A program made the position numbers and the translations under genes. Of a stretch of DNA of 64,000 nucleotides, positions 10,566-21,408 are shown piece by piece; position 1 is the stretch's first letter; each line of letters begins with the position of its first letter. The notes under the pieces are model-generated. The model worked only from the letters and a program-made list of their open reading frames with translations, did not search any database and was not told the DNA's origin. Source of the stretch: Tetradesmus obliquus (taxonomy: Eukaryota; Chlorophyta; Chlorophyceae; Sphaeropleales; Scenedesmaceae); NCBI GenBank assembly GCA_030272155.1, contig CP126195.1, forward strand, positions 5,067,001 to 5,131,000, in the 5' to 3' direction.

Positions 10566-11379
10566 CACGCCGGCTCCAGCAGATGGTGTGCCTCCGGCAG
10601 CGTCGGCTGCCACCACTGAAGTGACGCCCCAGCAGCAGCCGCAGCAGCAGCAGCAACAGCAGCAGTCCACACCGGCTCCAGCAGATGGTGTGCCTGCTGC
10701 CTCGCTTCCTGCAGAGCCTGCTGCCGCACCTAAGGCGACGCCCAAGCAGCGACAGCAGCAGCAGCAGCAGGGGCAGCGCAAGCAGCGGCAGCAGCAGCAA
10801 CAGGGGCAACCTACACAGCAACAGCAGAAGCAGCAGCAGGTGCCGCCTCCAGCTGAGGCCGCGCCTGCTGCCGCGCTTGCGCTGTTGGCTGTCGAGGACC
10901 CGGCGGACTGGTATGAGTATGGGGCAGCCCCGCCGCAGCGCCAGCGCAAGCGGGCGCGGCCACGGCGGCGGTCGCGGCAGCAGCTGCCGGAGCCGCCGCT
11001 GAGCCTGTGCCTGCCGCCGCCGCAGCGTGCCAAGCGCCCAGCTGACTTCTCTGCCTCGGATTTTGTGTATTCGAGCAAGGCCGTGCAAGTCAGCCAAGGG
11101 CAGCGCGCTGCAGTGGTGGCGCAGGACATGGAGGTGGCTTCAGCGGCGCCGGCGGCGCCGCGCCTTGGCCGGCCCCCGGTCCGCAAGCCCTCAGGGCACC
11201 AGGAAGCGCGCTGGAAGCTGCTACAGCAGCTGCAGTGGCAGCCTCACGACTTCCAGCTCTACCCTACCCCGCAGCAGCAGCAGCAGCAGCAGCCGCCGCC
11301 GCCGCAGCAGCAACAGCAGCAGGACAGCACTGCTGGCGCCGCGCCTCCCGGCGCGGCACCCCCCTCCCACACCGCCTAA
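10438..11379 (+). CDS. LINE B ORF1, 5'-truncated Gln-rich protein
   Basis: About 310 codons, homologous to residues 270-588 of LINE D ORF1. Poly-Gln tracts alternate with a repeated peptide (STPAPADGVPPAASAA). They are followed by a basic Pro/Arg-rich region (RQRKRARPRRRSRQQLPEP) and a conserved C-terminal segment containing KRPADFSASDFVYSS and HQEARWKLLQQLQWQPHDF. A nucleic-acid-binding role is expected for a LINE ORF1, but no RRM or CCHC knuckle is visible. The TAA stop abuts the ORF2 ATG (TAAATG). Confidence 0.7.
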
Positions 11380-14300
11380 ATGCCCGGTACAACCGGGCCC
11401 CGAAGGGCTGGCATGCGTAAACACGCCCTGCGCATTGCCAGCCATAACGTGGGAGGCGTGGGCTGTGCGGGGCTCCTCGCCTGCGCAGCGCAGGCAGCAG
11501 CAGCTTGGGTGGACCTCAGGCTGCACATCGTTGCCGTGCAAGAGTGCAGATTGCAGTATGATGAGGTTGCGCAGGTGATGACGGCTCTGAATGCAGCAGC
11601 AGCTCAGCGGGCTGCTGCCACGCAGCAGCCCCATCATGCAGGGTTTGACTACAAGTACTGCGTCAACACTGACCCCCTGCACCCCTACTCAGCTTGCAAT
11701 CTCGTCTTGTGGCAGCGGCAGCTAGTATCCGAGGGCTCCCTGCAAGTGCTGCCTGAGGCTGATGCCGACAGGGACGCCCGCGGCCGTTTGATGGTGCTCC
11801 ACTTCAAGTGGGGTGGCCATACTATCAATCTTGCTAACGTCTATTGTCCCAACGCCTCCGTGGACCGTCAGACCTACATTGCAGATACGCTGGCGCCGCT
11901 CTGGGCAGCCAATCCTGCCGACAGCATCTTCATTGGCGACTGGAACTTTGTGGATGATCCTGCTGTTGACAGACGCTGCCTGGCCGGCCAGCCCACCACG
12001 TCTGACGCCCCGTCCATGCGGGCTTGGCAAGCAGCGGCACCTGGTGCTGCTGATGCGTACCGGTGCTTGCACCCTACGCGCCGCAGCTACACGTTCATCC
12101 ATCGCAACCCGCAGATTGGACATGTAGCGCGGCTGGATCGAGCTTATGTTGGCAGCGCACTGCGCGCCAGCGTGGTGTCCTGCGCCACAGCTCCCTCCGG
12201 TGTTTCGGACCACTTCCCCCTGGTGCTTGAGCTGGCTCCCCTGCAGCCCCCCAAACCCACTGGCCCTGGCCTTGCCCGTGCCCGTGTGGACTTCTGGAGC
12301 AGCCTGCCCCACCGCGCCCAGCTGAAGGCATGGGTGCTTGTCGCGCTGCAGGGGGAGCCAGCATCCGACCCTGCCCGCCTGGTCTGGTGGCCTAGCTTCA
12401 AGCAGAGGCTGCTGGCCAAGTGCCGGGAGATTCGCAAGGCATGGCGCGCTGACACGGCGCTGCCGTCCTATGCTGCTGCCCAGCAGCAAGTGCAGGATGC
12501 CCTCACCCAGCTTGGCGCAGCAGCCGGCCAGCCGCAGATTGGCACAGCCATGGCAGCGCTGACTGCTGCTCGAGCGGCGCTCCGCGCCGCGCAGCAGGCA
12601 GCTTGGACAGCCAGCGAGCGCCTGCAGCGGCAGCAATGGCTGCACCGCGGCGAACAGCCCAACCCTTGCATCACAGAGCAGCTGCGTGCCCTGGAGCGGT
12701 CTCCTACCTCACGGAAGGTGGTTGCTCTGCGCAGCGCGGCCGGCGCATATGTGTGGGAGGGTGCAGGGCCCGCCAAGGTGGCCATCACGCAGTGGGCTGG
12801 TGTGAGTGCGCAGCCGACAGTGGACCCGGCCGCCCAGGCTGCCATCCTCGCAGCCGTCGCCAGCTTGCCTCGGCAGCCAGCAGCAGCAGATGGCAGCACA
12901 ACAGTCACAGAAGAAGCAGTTCTGAAGGCGCTGTCCGACTCCAAGCCCAACACGTCGCCTGGGTTGGATGGCTTGCCTGTTGCAGTTTACAAGCATTGCA
13001 AGGACCTGTTCGCGCCGGTCTTGGCGCGCGTGTTTACAGCAGCGGGCACCCTGGGGCAGACGCCAGCTGGCTTCTTGGATGGTGTGGTGATTGGCATCTT
13101 CAAAGCTGGCGATGCTACCCTGGCTGCCAACTACCGCCCTATCACACTGCTCAACACAGACTACAGGCTCTTGGCGAGAATCCTGGCGTCCCGCCTGCAG
13201 CAAGTGCTGGACCAGGCGATCTCCCCTACCCAAACAGCGTTCATTAAACAGCGCAGGATTGGGCACAACATCATCACCGTGCAGCTGCTGCTGCATGCGC
13301 TGCCAGCAGACAGCACCGTGGTGACGGCGCTGCTGGATTTTGCCAAGGCATACGATACCTTGGACAGGCCTTTCCTGCTGTCTGTCATGAGTGCTATGGG
13401 TGTGGGGCCAGAGTTCTGCAAGTGGGTGGAACTGTTGCTTACTAACACGCATGCGTGTGCTTGCATGAATGGCTTTGTTTCCGGCATGCGCAGGTTTGAT
13501 GCTGGTGTGCGGCAGGGGTGCCCCTTGTCTCCCCTGCTGTACCTGTTTGTTGGTGAAGCCCTGCTGAGGTTCTTGCAGTCGAAAGGCATTGACATCAGTG
13601 TGCAAGGCATCACATTGTCAGCGACACAGTTTGCGGATGACACGCAGGTCTACCTGCAGTCACCTGCACAGGTCCCACAGTTCTTGCTACATATGCAGGT
13701 TATGGCAGCCGCGTCTGGGCAGCAGCTCAATCTGCATAAATCAAAGTTACTATTGCTAGGTGCTGCTGCGCGGCAGCAGCACACAGCGCTCTCGCAGCAG
13801 CATGCAGCGGGTGTGCTGCCCTTCTGTCCTGTGCTGCAGGCCAATGTGCTGGGTGTGTGTGTGGGCTCTGACTCTCCTGTAGACTGGAGTCAGAAGCTGG
13901 CTGCAGTGGATGCCGCGCTTGCGCGGCTGTCACACATACCACAATTGTCTGTGTTTGGCAGAGGCATGGGTAGCGCAGCGTATGGTGTCAGCACCCTGTT
14001 GTATGCAGCTGAATTTTCAGATATACCGGCAGATGTTGATCGGCAGCACCTTGTTGCGTCAGTTGGGAAGTTAGTGGATAGAGGGTTGGCGCCTGCGTCA
14101 ACCGAACGGCGTTTTACAGGTGTAGCTGCTCGCCTGCTGGCGGGCAGGCCAGCTGAAGGGGGTTTTGGTGCTTTGCCATGGCTTGAACACATACGTGCAC
14201 GGCATGCTTGGTGGGGCGCGCAGTTTGCTACTGCGCCGCCTGACACCGAGCTGCCCTGGATCCGCATTGGGCGGGCGCTGTTGCACTCCAAGCATAAGTG

Positions 14301-15936
14301 GTGGGGCCCCCTGTCCCTGTTTGACAGCAGCTCAGACACGCAAACGCCTATGGACCTGCCACAGGCGTTTCCCCAGCAGTCCCTCCCTCCCCCACCACTG
14401 CGCCGCATGATTGCTGGTCTTCAAGCACTGGGCCCAGTCCGTGATGTGAAGACGCTGGCACCAGCCGCGCCCTCCCCTGTGCTGCCCCTGCCGCATCTGC
14501 AGCAGCTGTCAGACATGCAGCAGCTGCGACAGCAGTTGCAGGCTGTGCAGGACGCGCCAGTGCTGGAGCCTGGGGCTTGGTGCAGCTTGGCGCCAGTGTT
14601 TGCCAACCCCTTCCTGCAAGCTGGGCTTGGGTTTGTGCCGGGCGGGCTGCAGTGCCTGCCGGTGCCCGCTAGGCGCAGGGAGCATGAGTGTCGTGGCGGC
14701 AAATGCAGGCCGCGTCTTCGCACTGTGGCTGATCTTATTCGGGCGTGGTATCTCATTCAGCGTGTTGTTCAGCAGCAGTTGCCGCACCCGTTGCTGCCTT
14801 ACGGCTCCAACTACAGCAATGCTGACAACGAGGCTGAGGATTTGCAAGGCCTGGTTGATAAACTGCCCGTTGCATGGACTATGGCTGTTTTGCCTGTTGT
14901 GCAGCATCCTGCCGCAGACCGGCCTTGGCCGCCTGCGGCTGTGCCGGACCCACCATGTATACCTTCTGCAGCAGAACAGCAAGTTGAGGCCATGTTGGTG
15001 GCTCGGCTGGGTTGGCAAAATGTCCGAGGCAAGGCTGTTCCTGTTGCACAATTGTCTGTTAGTGAAGCCACCTCACTGCAGCTTGGTCCGCTGCGTGCTG
15101 AGCGCCGTGAGAAGCGCACTGGGTTTGTCCAGGCTGCGCTGGGCTCAGGTGCTGCACCAGCAGCAGTGATCGATGGCTTAAAGTGGGTGGCAGCTAACCA
15201 GAGCATGCTTTGGAAGATGCGCTGGGATAATAATTTCAAAGAGTTGTACTGGCGGCTTATTATGGATGGCCTGCCGACATCGCGGCGTATGCACAAGTCG
15301 GGTGACACTTGCATGTGTGGCGCTGCCTGTCCTGGTTGGGTTCATCATTTTTGGGAGTGCCCTGTTGCGGTAGCAGTGATTGACGGTGTGCTGTCTGAAT
15401 TGCCTGCTGCATGGTGCACGCGGGCTGCAGGCCGCCCGCCGCTTGCTATGCGGCATGTCTGGTTGATGCAGCCGCCGGCTGGCCCTACCAAGCTCCACAG
15501 GGGCATTTGGAAGATTGTCTGTCTAGCTGCTCTGAATGCCATGGATGTTGGCAGACGACATGCTAATAAGTTGAGCATCCCGCCGCCCGCCCTGGCCGTG
15601 CAGCAGCCACCGCCGCTGCCGGCGGGCCAGGCGCTTATCACTGATACACTACAACCTGCAGCTCTCACTGCTGCGCAGCAACAGCATAATCAGCTGGTAG
15701 AGCAGCGCCGGCAGCAGCAGCAGCTGCATCAACAACAACAGCGACAACAGCTAGTAGCGCAGATGTTACAGGAGGCTAAGCAGCAAGCGGTGTTAAGGTT
15801 TTGGGAGTTGCTTGCTGATTTTGTGGCAACAGAGGCAGCGCCCGCTACTTGGCGGGTTGCGGTGCCTGGCAATCACCCGTTTCTGTGCTCTGATCCAGCG
15901 CAGCTGCGCATTGTACTGGCGCCCCGCTCTGGTTGA
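11380..15936 (+). CDS. LINE B ORF2: endonuclease-reverse transcriptase polyprotein
   Basis: 1518 residues and complete. The apurinic-type endonuclease occupies about residues 15-285 with SHNVGG, VQECRL, IGDWNF (about 185) and SDHFPL (about 277). The reverse transcriptase lies at about 510-800 with SPGLDG (about 524), LLDFAKAYD, RQGCPLSPLL and FADD (about 751). A zinc knuckle (CMCGAACPG...HHFWECP) is at about 1311-1328, then a Gln-rich tail ending LAPRSG. It drives target-primed reverse transcription at nicked DNA. The start is the ATG immediately after the ORF1 stop, which suggests termination-reinitiation. All key residues are present, so this copy could supply the enzyme. Confidence 0.9.
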   Translation: MPGTTGPRRAGMRKHALRIASHNVGGVGCAGLLACAAQAAAAWVDLRLHIVAVQECRLQYDEVAQVMTALNAAAAQRAAATQQPHHAGFDYKYCVNTDPLHPYSACNLVLWQRQLVSEGSLQVLPEADADRDARGRLMVLHFKWGGHTINLANVYCPNASVDRQTYIADTLAPLWAANPADSIFIGDWNFVDDPAVDRRCLAGQPTTSDAPSMRAWQAAAPGAADAYRCLHPTRRSYTFIHRNPQIGHVARLDRAYVGSALRASVVSCATAPSGVSDHFPLVLELAPLQPPKPTGPGLARARVDFWSSLPHRAQLKAWVLVALQGEPASDPARLVWWPSFKQRLLAKCREIRKAWRADTALPSYAAAQQQVQDALTQLGAAAGQPQIGTAMAALTAARAALRAAQQAAWTASERLQRQQWLHRGEQPNPCITEQLRALERSPTSRKVVALRSAAGAYVWEGAGPAKVAITQWAGVSAQPTVDPAAQAAILAAVASLPRQPAAADGSTTVTEEAVLKALSDSKPNTSPGLDGLPVAVYKHCKDLFAPVLARVFTAAGTLGQTPAGFLDGVVIGIFKAGDATLAANYRPITLLNTDYRLLARILASRLQQVLDQAISPTQTAFIKQRRIGHNIITVQLLLHALPADSTVVTALLDFAKAYDTLDRPFLLSVMSAMGVGPEFCKWVELLLTNTHACACMNGFVSGMRRFDAGVRQGCPLSPLLYLFVGEALLRFLQSKGIDISVQGITLSATQFADDTQVYLQSPAQVPQFLLHMQVMAAASGQQLNLHKSKLLLLGAAARQQHTALSQQHAAGVLPFCPVLQANVLGVCVGSDSPVDWSQKLAAVDAALARLSHIPQLSVFGRGMGSAAYGVSTLLYAAEFSDIPADVDRQHLVASVGKLVDRGLAPASTERRFTGVAARLLAGRPAEGGFGALPWLEHIRARHAWWGAQFATAPPDTELPWIRIGRALLHSKHKWWGPLSLFDSSSDTQTPMDLPQAFPQQSLPPPPLRRMIAGLQALGPVRDVKTLAPAAPSPVLPLPHLQQLSDMQQLRQQLQAVQDAPVLEPGAWCSLAPVFANPFLQAGLGFVPGGLQCLPVPARRREHECRGGKCRPRLRTVADLIRAWYLIQRVVQQQLPHPLLPYGSNYSNADNEAEDLQGLVDKLPVAWTMAVLPVVQHPAADRPWPPAAVPDPPCIPSAAEQQVEAMLVARLGWQNVRGKAVPVAQLSVSEATSLQLGPLRAERREKRTGFVQAALGSGAAPAAVIDGLKWVAANQSMLWKMRWDNNFKELYWRLIMDGLPTSRRMHKSGDTCMCGAACPGWVHHFWECPVAVAVIDGVLSELPAAWCTRAAGRPPLAMRHVWLMQPPAGPTKLHRGIWKIVCLAALNAMDVGRRHANKLSIPPPALAVQQPPPLPAGQALITDTLQPAALTAAQQQHNQLVEQRRQQQQLHQQQQRQQLVAQMLQEAKQQAVLRFWELLADFVATEAAPATWRVAVPGNHPFLCSDPAQLRIVLAPRSG

Positions 15937-16505
15937 CCTTCCTGCCTCTGCATGTTGTGCTCTCAGCAGTTGTCGATTTTCCAGTTTCTGTCAAGGGCAT
16001 GTTGCATGTGGTGGGTGTCGCAGCGCTGGTTTCTCAGCCCTTTCCTCCGTGCTGCATGTTTCTGTCCTTGTCAGCAGTAAGGATTGCAGAAGCAGCAGAG
16101 CCCTAGTTTGCCTTAGTTTGCCTTAGTTTGCTTTGATTTGCCTGTCAATCGTGCATGCTCCTGCTTGCTGCAGTCTGGTGAGTACAGCAGTGCCTTGATG
16201 CAATCATGCCAGACATTTATGGTGAGCAGCACCTTTGTGCACCCCGCTTGCTGTTTGGACCATGCTTGTCCTTCCCTGTGCGCTTTGTGCCTAGTGCGTG
16301 GAGCACATGCTGCTTTTCGTGCTGCATTTCGCACTTGCTGCCCTGCATGTACATGTTCGTTTATGGGGAGGTAGGGGCTGCGAGACGCCTCTGGAGTTTT
16401 CTTTGGTGGCGTCTTGTGGCTTGCTATCGAGTTCATACGATATGTGAGCTGAAAGTAGGGCGACTGACTCACTCTCGGGTGATAGCTTGCCTTCTCCTGT
16501 AACAA

Positions 16506-16507
<2 letters not shown>

Positions 16508-16535
<28 letters not shown>
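16508..16535. repeat. CT dinucleotide repeat at LINE B 3' end
   Basis: About 14 CT units extend the cctctctc end seen at the other LINE 3' termini. It marks the 3' tail of LINE B. Confidence 0.8.
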
Positions 16536-16536
<1 letters not shown>

Positions 16537-16599
16537 CGCCCAGGCTGCCGACGGAATGTTGTCAAAGGCAGCCAGCATGTGGCCCTGCGCTTGGCGCTG

Positions 16600-16857
16600 C
16601 GCCTGCCTTCCCTTGTGCGTTTTGTGCCCTGTGCTTTGAGCACCCTGCTGCTTTTCGTGCTGCACTTCGCACGTGCTGCACTGCATGTACTTGTTGGTTT
16701 ATGGGGAGATAGGGGCTGCAAGATGCCTCTGGAGTTTTACTTTGGTTGCATCTTGTGGCTTGCTATCGGGTTCTCATGATACGTGAACTGAAAGAGGGGC
16801 AAGTGACTCACTTTAGGGTGATCACTTGCCCACCCCTGTAACAGACCTCTCTCGCTG
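16600..16857 (+). mobile_element. Solo 3' fragment of a LINE of the C/D family
   Basis: This matches the last 250 bases of LINE C and D (51181-51432), including the tgcatcttgtggcttgctatcggg segment and the terminal gtaacagacctctctcg. It directly abuts the integrase gene, whose reading frame it cuts. It is best read as a very short 5'-truncated insertion. Confidence 0.75.
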
Positions 16858-16859
16858 CG

Positions 16860-17304
16860 CTTGAGCTTTCTCGTAGTGTTGTTTGATGCGCTCCAACAGG
16901 CGCTGGTACGCGGGGATGATGTCGCGCTCCATGTTGTTGCCGGTGATCGGCTCAATGTACGCGCAGCGGGTGTAGCTCTTGACCATGGTCAGCACGCGGC
17001 GCATCGGCTCCTTTTCCTCAGAGTCGCCGCTGGTCTCAAAGTACAGAACATCAATCTGATAGTCGCCGGGCTTGCTTACAATCTTAGGCTCTAGCCGGTC
17101 AGCCCCATGCTTCTGGGCACGGGTGCGCGTGCGCTTGAACAACATCCGCACACGCTTGAACTTGCTGCCCTTCCAAAAGTTGCGGGCATCCTCCTTGGCC
17201 ACGCGCAGCCTGTCGGAGATGCGCTTGATGAAGCGACCCCTGGACAGGGCAGCCAGCTCCTTGTGCTCGCCAACGTAGTCTGCTATCACCTGGTCGCTCA
17301 TCAC
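16860..17304 (-). pseudogene. Polinton-like retroviral-type integrase, truncated
   Basis: The minus-strand frame starts at about 17304 (MMSDQVIADYVGEHKEL) and runs about 148 residues before entering LINE sequence at 16857. An N-terminal helical, basic region is followed by PGDYQIDVLYFE, whose Asp fits the first residue of the DDE triad, then LTMVKSYTRCAYIEPITG, matching the beta-strand/SRYAYAxPLK region of rve integrases. The second Asp, the Glu and any chromodomain are lost. It lies 19 bases downstream of the polymerase-helicase pseudogene on the same strand, which fits a Polinton or Polinton-like virus gene set. Assignment is from motif shape only. Confidence 0.55.
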
Positions 17305-17322
17305 GGAGTGCGCTCACTGATC

Positions 17323-20300
17323 TCACTGATACTCCGGGGCCACAAAATTGGTCTCCGGCCGGTCCTTGTTGCAGGCCAGGCAGTAGTTGAGCACGTTGCT
17401 CTTCACGTGCCCGAGGGTGTTGTCCACGCGCTGCAGCGTCCACTTCATGTCGTGGTGGATTCCGGAGGCGCCCACGTGCATGGTGCGCTGGCAGCGGGAG
17501 CAGCAGTACTCGCTGTCGCGCAGGCTCTGCAGGATGGTGTTGGGGTCGGGGTACTCGTCGTCGGCGTGCGTCTGCCTGCGGTTCAGGTCCTGGCGCCGGT
17601 AGTTGGAGAGCTTGTGCTTGATCACGCTCAGCTCCTTGAGCAGGTCGTCGTCGCGCATGGCGTGGTCGTACTGGCGCGGGGGCGGCACGTGCACCTGGTC
17701 CAGCATTTCGGCGCGACCGACGGCGGTGTAGCGCAGCTGGCGGCTCATGCGGTGCCACTCCCAGATGGTGAAGGGCTCCTTGATGGTCTCGCCCTGGCAG
17801 CTGTGCACCGTGCAGGCGTAGCCCAGGCGGAAGTGTCTGCAGCTGGTCAACGGGCACGGTGATCTCGCGCTCGCGCTCCACAAAGGTGATGCCGTCCGCC
17901 TGGCGGTCCTTGCGCTTGCCCAACAGGGTGATGGTGGCATCGCCGACCTGGGTGACCTCGAAGCGCTCGTTGCGCGCCAGGAAGGGCGTGTCCTGGCAGG
18001 CACCCGACCAGCAGTCCTTCTTCATCGTCTTGATGGACTGCAGGGGCAGGCCTGGGTGCACCCACATCTCGTCGCCACCCCCTTCCTTGGGTGGCACAGG
18101 CAGGGCAGGCAGGTGCAGCGAGTCGGCGGGCTTGAGCTCGATGTTGAGCATGCGGTTGACGCGGTCCCTGCAGGCGCGGGTCCACATCAGGTTGCGCCGG
18201 TGCACGCCCGGCTTGGTGGGCTCCCAGGTGTCGCAGCCGTCCTTGAGCACGTCCAGCACGTCATTCAGCTTGGGGTCCTTGCTGCGGTGGCGCACGGTGA
18301 GCTCGATGCGGTTGCAGCCAGCAACGGTCTTCATCAGGCTGTGGTCGAAGTAGTGGCTCCAACCACCGGAGGCGCCGGGCTCTACGGGCGAGCACGGGTT
18401 CCTGTCGCCAACCAGGATCACCTTGATGGAGGGGGCGTATTGCAGCAGGCTCTAGACGAGCCACCAGTAGTGCGCAAGCGGCAGGCTGTCCTCGTCCGCC
18501 AGCAGGACGTCGGTGTTCTTGGCCAGCGACTTGACCCACTGCAGGCCGTAGTGGGTTGGGTCGGCGTCCTCATCAGTCTTTGAGCGCCTCAGCCCCAGAG
18601 CCCTGTCCATGGTCTTGCCCCCGATGTTGAGTGCAGCCATGTTGGTGTAGGCCGTGTCCACCACGCGCAAGCCCTGCTTTCGCAGCGCCTCGCCCATCTT
18701 GAACGCCATCCAGGTCTTGCCCATGCCGGGCCCGCCCTCGATCAGCAGCCTGCCGTGCTTCTGCACGATGTCCAGCGCCTCCTCCCACTGGTTGCTGTCG
18801 CGGATGTGGGCGTGGGTCCTCCAGACCTGTGGCTCCGGCAGGGGCACATCAGAGTCGGTGACGTGGGCGACCAGCTTTGGGATGTTGCGCTCGTGGCGCC
18901 ACAGGCTCCAGGTGCGGATGACGCGCTGGGTCCGAGGAGGAGCGTTTGGGTCGGGGATCATGCGAGGGCCCAGTGCCCTGATGTTGGTGGGCCGCACCAG
19001 CACGCTGCAGTCGGACTTGCGCAGCGCGGGGGTGCCCCCGATGGCGCGCTCCATGTCAAAGACCCGCATGGACTGGTTGTCCAAGATCTGCAGGAAGATG
19101 GTGGTGTTCACCTCGGCGAGCTGGGTGGTGGCGGTGAAGTGGTACAGGAAGTAGCCATCCACCAGCTCCTGGCGAGGGCCCGTCTCCAGGCCGCCCAGCT
19201 CTGCGTGCTTCTTGACGCCGATCCAGTAGGCCTCGTTGCTGCTGTCCACGTAGGCGTGGGAGTGCCGCATGCTGTCCTTGCCCATGGAGCCAGACAGGCG
19301 GTTGAAGAGCTCCTTGTAGACCGACTCGTCGCCGCGGGAGACCTCCACAAACTTGTGCAACAGCGGCCTGAAAAACTCCTTGGATACCCGATTGCTGGTG
19401 GGGATGAAGGCGTTGCAGGTGAAGGGGAGCCCGGCGTCGTAGGCCTTGCGCACCAGAGCAGCGGTATACCACCCGGTGCCCCGGCGCATGAGCGCATTGA
19501 CAGCGGGGCTATCCACGTGGTACAGACCGAGCTTGGCGGAGGGGCGCAGGCGGGTCGGCGGGAAGCGCTCGATGTGGTCGTGCAGGTATGGCAGGCCCCA
19601 GTCCTCGGCGGGCGCGTACATGCAGGCTGCGTGGCACTTGCTGATGTCCATGATGGAGTGGGGCATGCTGAGGATGTCCTGCAGGTCCTTGAAGCCGGGC
19701 AGCAGGCCGCACTGGGCATGGCCCTTGATGTCCACCAGGTCAGCCGCGGCCCGCTTCTCACCCGGTGCCAGCACAGCGCGCACCTCTGGGTTGGGGCGCC
19801 CCTTGGGCAGGCCGTTGTCGCCGTAGACCTCCTCCACCAGGTCCCAGAGCGGGCACCAAAGGTCTGGCCATCCCACTCCTTGCCGATGGCCCTGTAGGTG
19901 TCGCGCACGAGGTCCATCTGCTCGCCAAAGACGTAGGTGACGCCGCCCAGCTCGTAGCTGACGATCTTGTTGTTGTAGATGCTGACCCGTTTGCCATCTG
20001 GCACGGTGCCAGTCTTCTGCATCAGCTGCCTGAGGTGATCCAGCCCAGAGACGTCCTCCACGTGCACCAGCTTGCCCGCCGCGATGCGCGACAGCCTGTC
20101 ATCGCCGCGCTTGGTGTTGCCGGCCTTGAAGGAAGAAGGCGCCAGCGACCTGTTCAAGTGGTAGGTGTCCCTGACCTGGGAAAGGGACTTGGCCAGCGCA
20201 AGGTCGGGGTAGCAGTGGTTGCCCATGACCCTGTAGCACAGCGGCGGGCGCTTGCTGTAGCGCTCGGCAGAGGACTGCTGGTTGAAGAAAAAGCACTCCC

Positions 20301-21243
20301 CGTTGGCCTCACAGCCGTACATGGAGATGCCGTGGGGCTTACAGAAGCCCTCGTACAGGTCCAAGGTCGACACGCCCTGCTTGGCCGGGTCGTAGCAGGA
20401 CTGACCCGTGCGCTTGAAGTTGGCAGTCTTGATGTCGCGCCAATAATTGGCCTCCTCCTTGAAGTAGGTCTGCAGACCGCTCTTGGGGTGTTTCTTGGTG
20501 TACAGGTACTTCACGGCGTCGAACACGCACGTGCCCTGGCCGCGGTCGTAGTAGGTCATGGGCACGCGGTCCAGCTGGTAGTGCTTGATGTTGGTCATGC
20601 GCACATCTGACAGGTCGGCCCGCGCATTGGTCTGCATCACGTGCACGTTGGCGATGTCCACAGCATCAATGTCCACACCAATCAGGGCACTCTGGCTGAG
20701 CTCGTCCTGCTGCAACTGCTTGGCATACTCCTGCGCCAGGCGCTTGATCTTGCTCAGCTGGCCAGTGACAGTGAAGGGGACCTCCTGGGTGGAAGTGTAG
20801 GTGCGCCCGCCAGCCTTCTGCTGCTTCCAGGCAAGCTTGAGCTTGACGGTGCCAGAGGCCTGCACCTGCTTGCGAAGGCGGGGAACCAGAGAGCCGTCAG
20901 GCAGGGAGCGCCGGCCGTGCACCACCAGGTCGGTGCGCTTGGGCCAGAGGCGCTTGCTGGCAGGCGTGGCTGCCTGCTGCTGAAGGACGGTGCACCGGGC
21001 AGCATCGTTGCGAATGCGTTGGGGGGTCTCGTCAAACTCGCCACGACGATGGGCGTCCAGCCACAGGTCCTCAGGGAAGCCCTTGAGCAGGCCATGGGCG
21101 TGGTCCTTGAGAGCCTTGACGGTGGGGAAGCCGCGCTACAGCGCATACTCGCGCGTCACACGGCTGTTGCGGTCTGTGAAGCCTAGGAACTGGCGGATGG
21201 CCTTGTTCCTGCGACTGTTGTAGTGGGTGGTGTAGGTTGCCAT
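17323..21243 (-). pseudogene. Fused family-B-type DNA polymerase and SF1 helicase, inactivated
   Basis: From the ATG at 21243 (MATYTTHYNSRRNK) about 1300 codons can be followed to 17323 on one strand. An N-terminal region contains GISMYGCE and CYRVMGNHCYPD. Polymerase-like motifs follow: MDISKCHAACMY (A, about 19.64 kb), KELFNRLSGSMGKD (B, about 19.29 kb) and KSDCSVLV (C, about 19.0 kb). In the same frame come helicase motifs: GGPGMGKT (Walker A, 18.72 kb), LLADED (18.50 kb), LVGDRNPCSPVE (18.40 kb) and CTVHSCQGET (17.80 kb). The C terminus has paired CxxC zinc motifs. Breaks are TAG at 21136-21138, a frameshift near 19850, TAG at 18452-18454 and a frameshift near 17835. The polymerase would act in viral genome replication, probably protein-primed as in Polintons. 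Confidence 0.65.
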
Positions 21244-21408
21244 GTCTGGTGCTGAGAGTATTCCTGCCGAGAAGAGACGGAGCCAGAGCTTAAGTGGCAT
21301 GCAGAGTGGGGCCCGGGGGTCCGAGGGGGCAGCGGGGCAGTGCATGCCACTTGAGGGTTGGCAAGGGGAGGGGTTTGGACAGGATCAACTCCAGCAACCA
21401 CCACCAAG

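Larger units (their letters stand above)
10437..16540 (+). mobile_element. LINE B, nearly complete non-LTR retrotransposon
   Basis: It contains most of a Gln-rich ORF1, a complete ORF2 and about 600 bases of 3' untranslated region ending in a CT repeat (16508-16535). Compared with LINE D, ORF1 lacks about its first 270 codons, so the copy is 5'-truncated at about 10437. ORF2 is about 99% identical to LINE A and clearly more diverged from LINE C and D. Confidence 0.85.

Noticed and set aside
17099-17838. Extension of the helicase frame past 17838 as an Arg/Ala-rich domain.
   Set aside because: The other frame restores CTVHSCQGET and zinc motifs, so the Arg/Ala-rich reading is a post-frameshift shadow.
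18452-21138. TAG reassigned as a sense codon, because two in-frame TAGs interrupt the polymerase-helicase.
   Set aside because: The same gene also has two frameshifts, and TAG ends several intact genes in the second viral module (59438, 60492, 61072, 62090, 62458). Decay explains it better.
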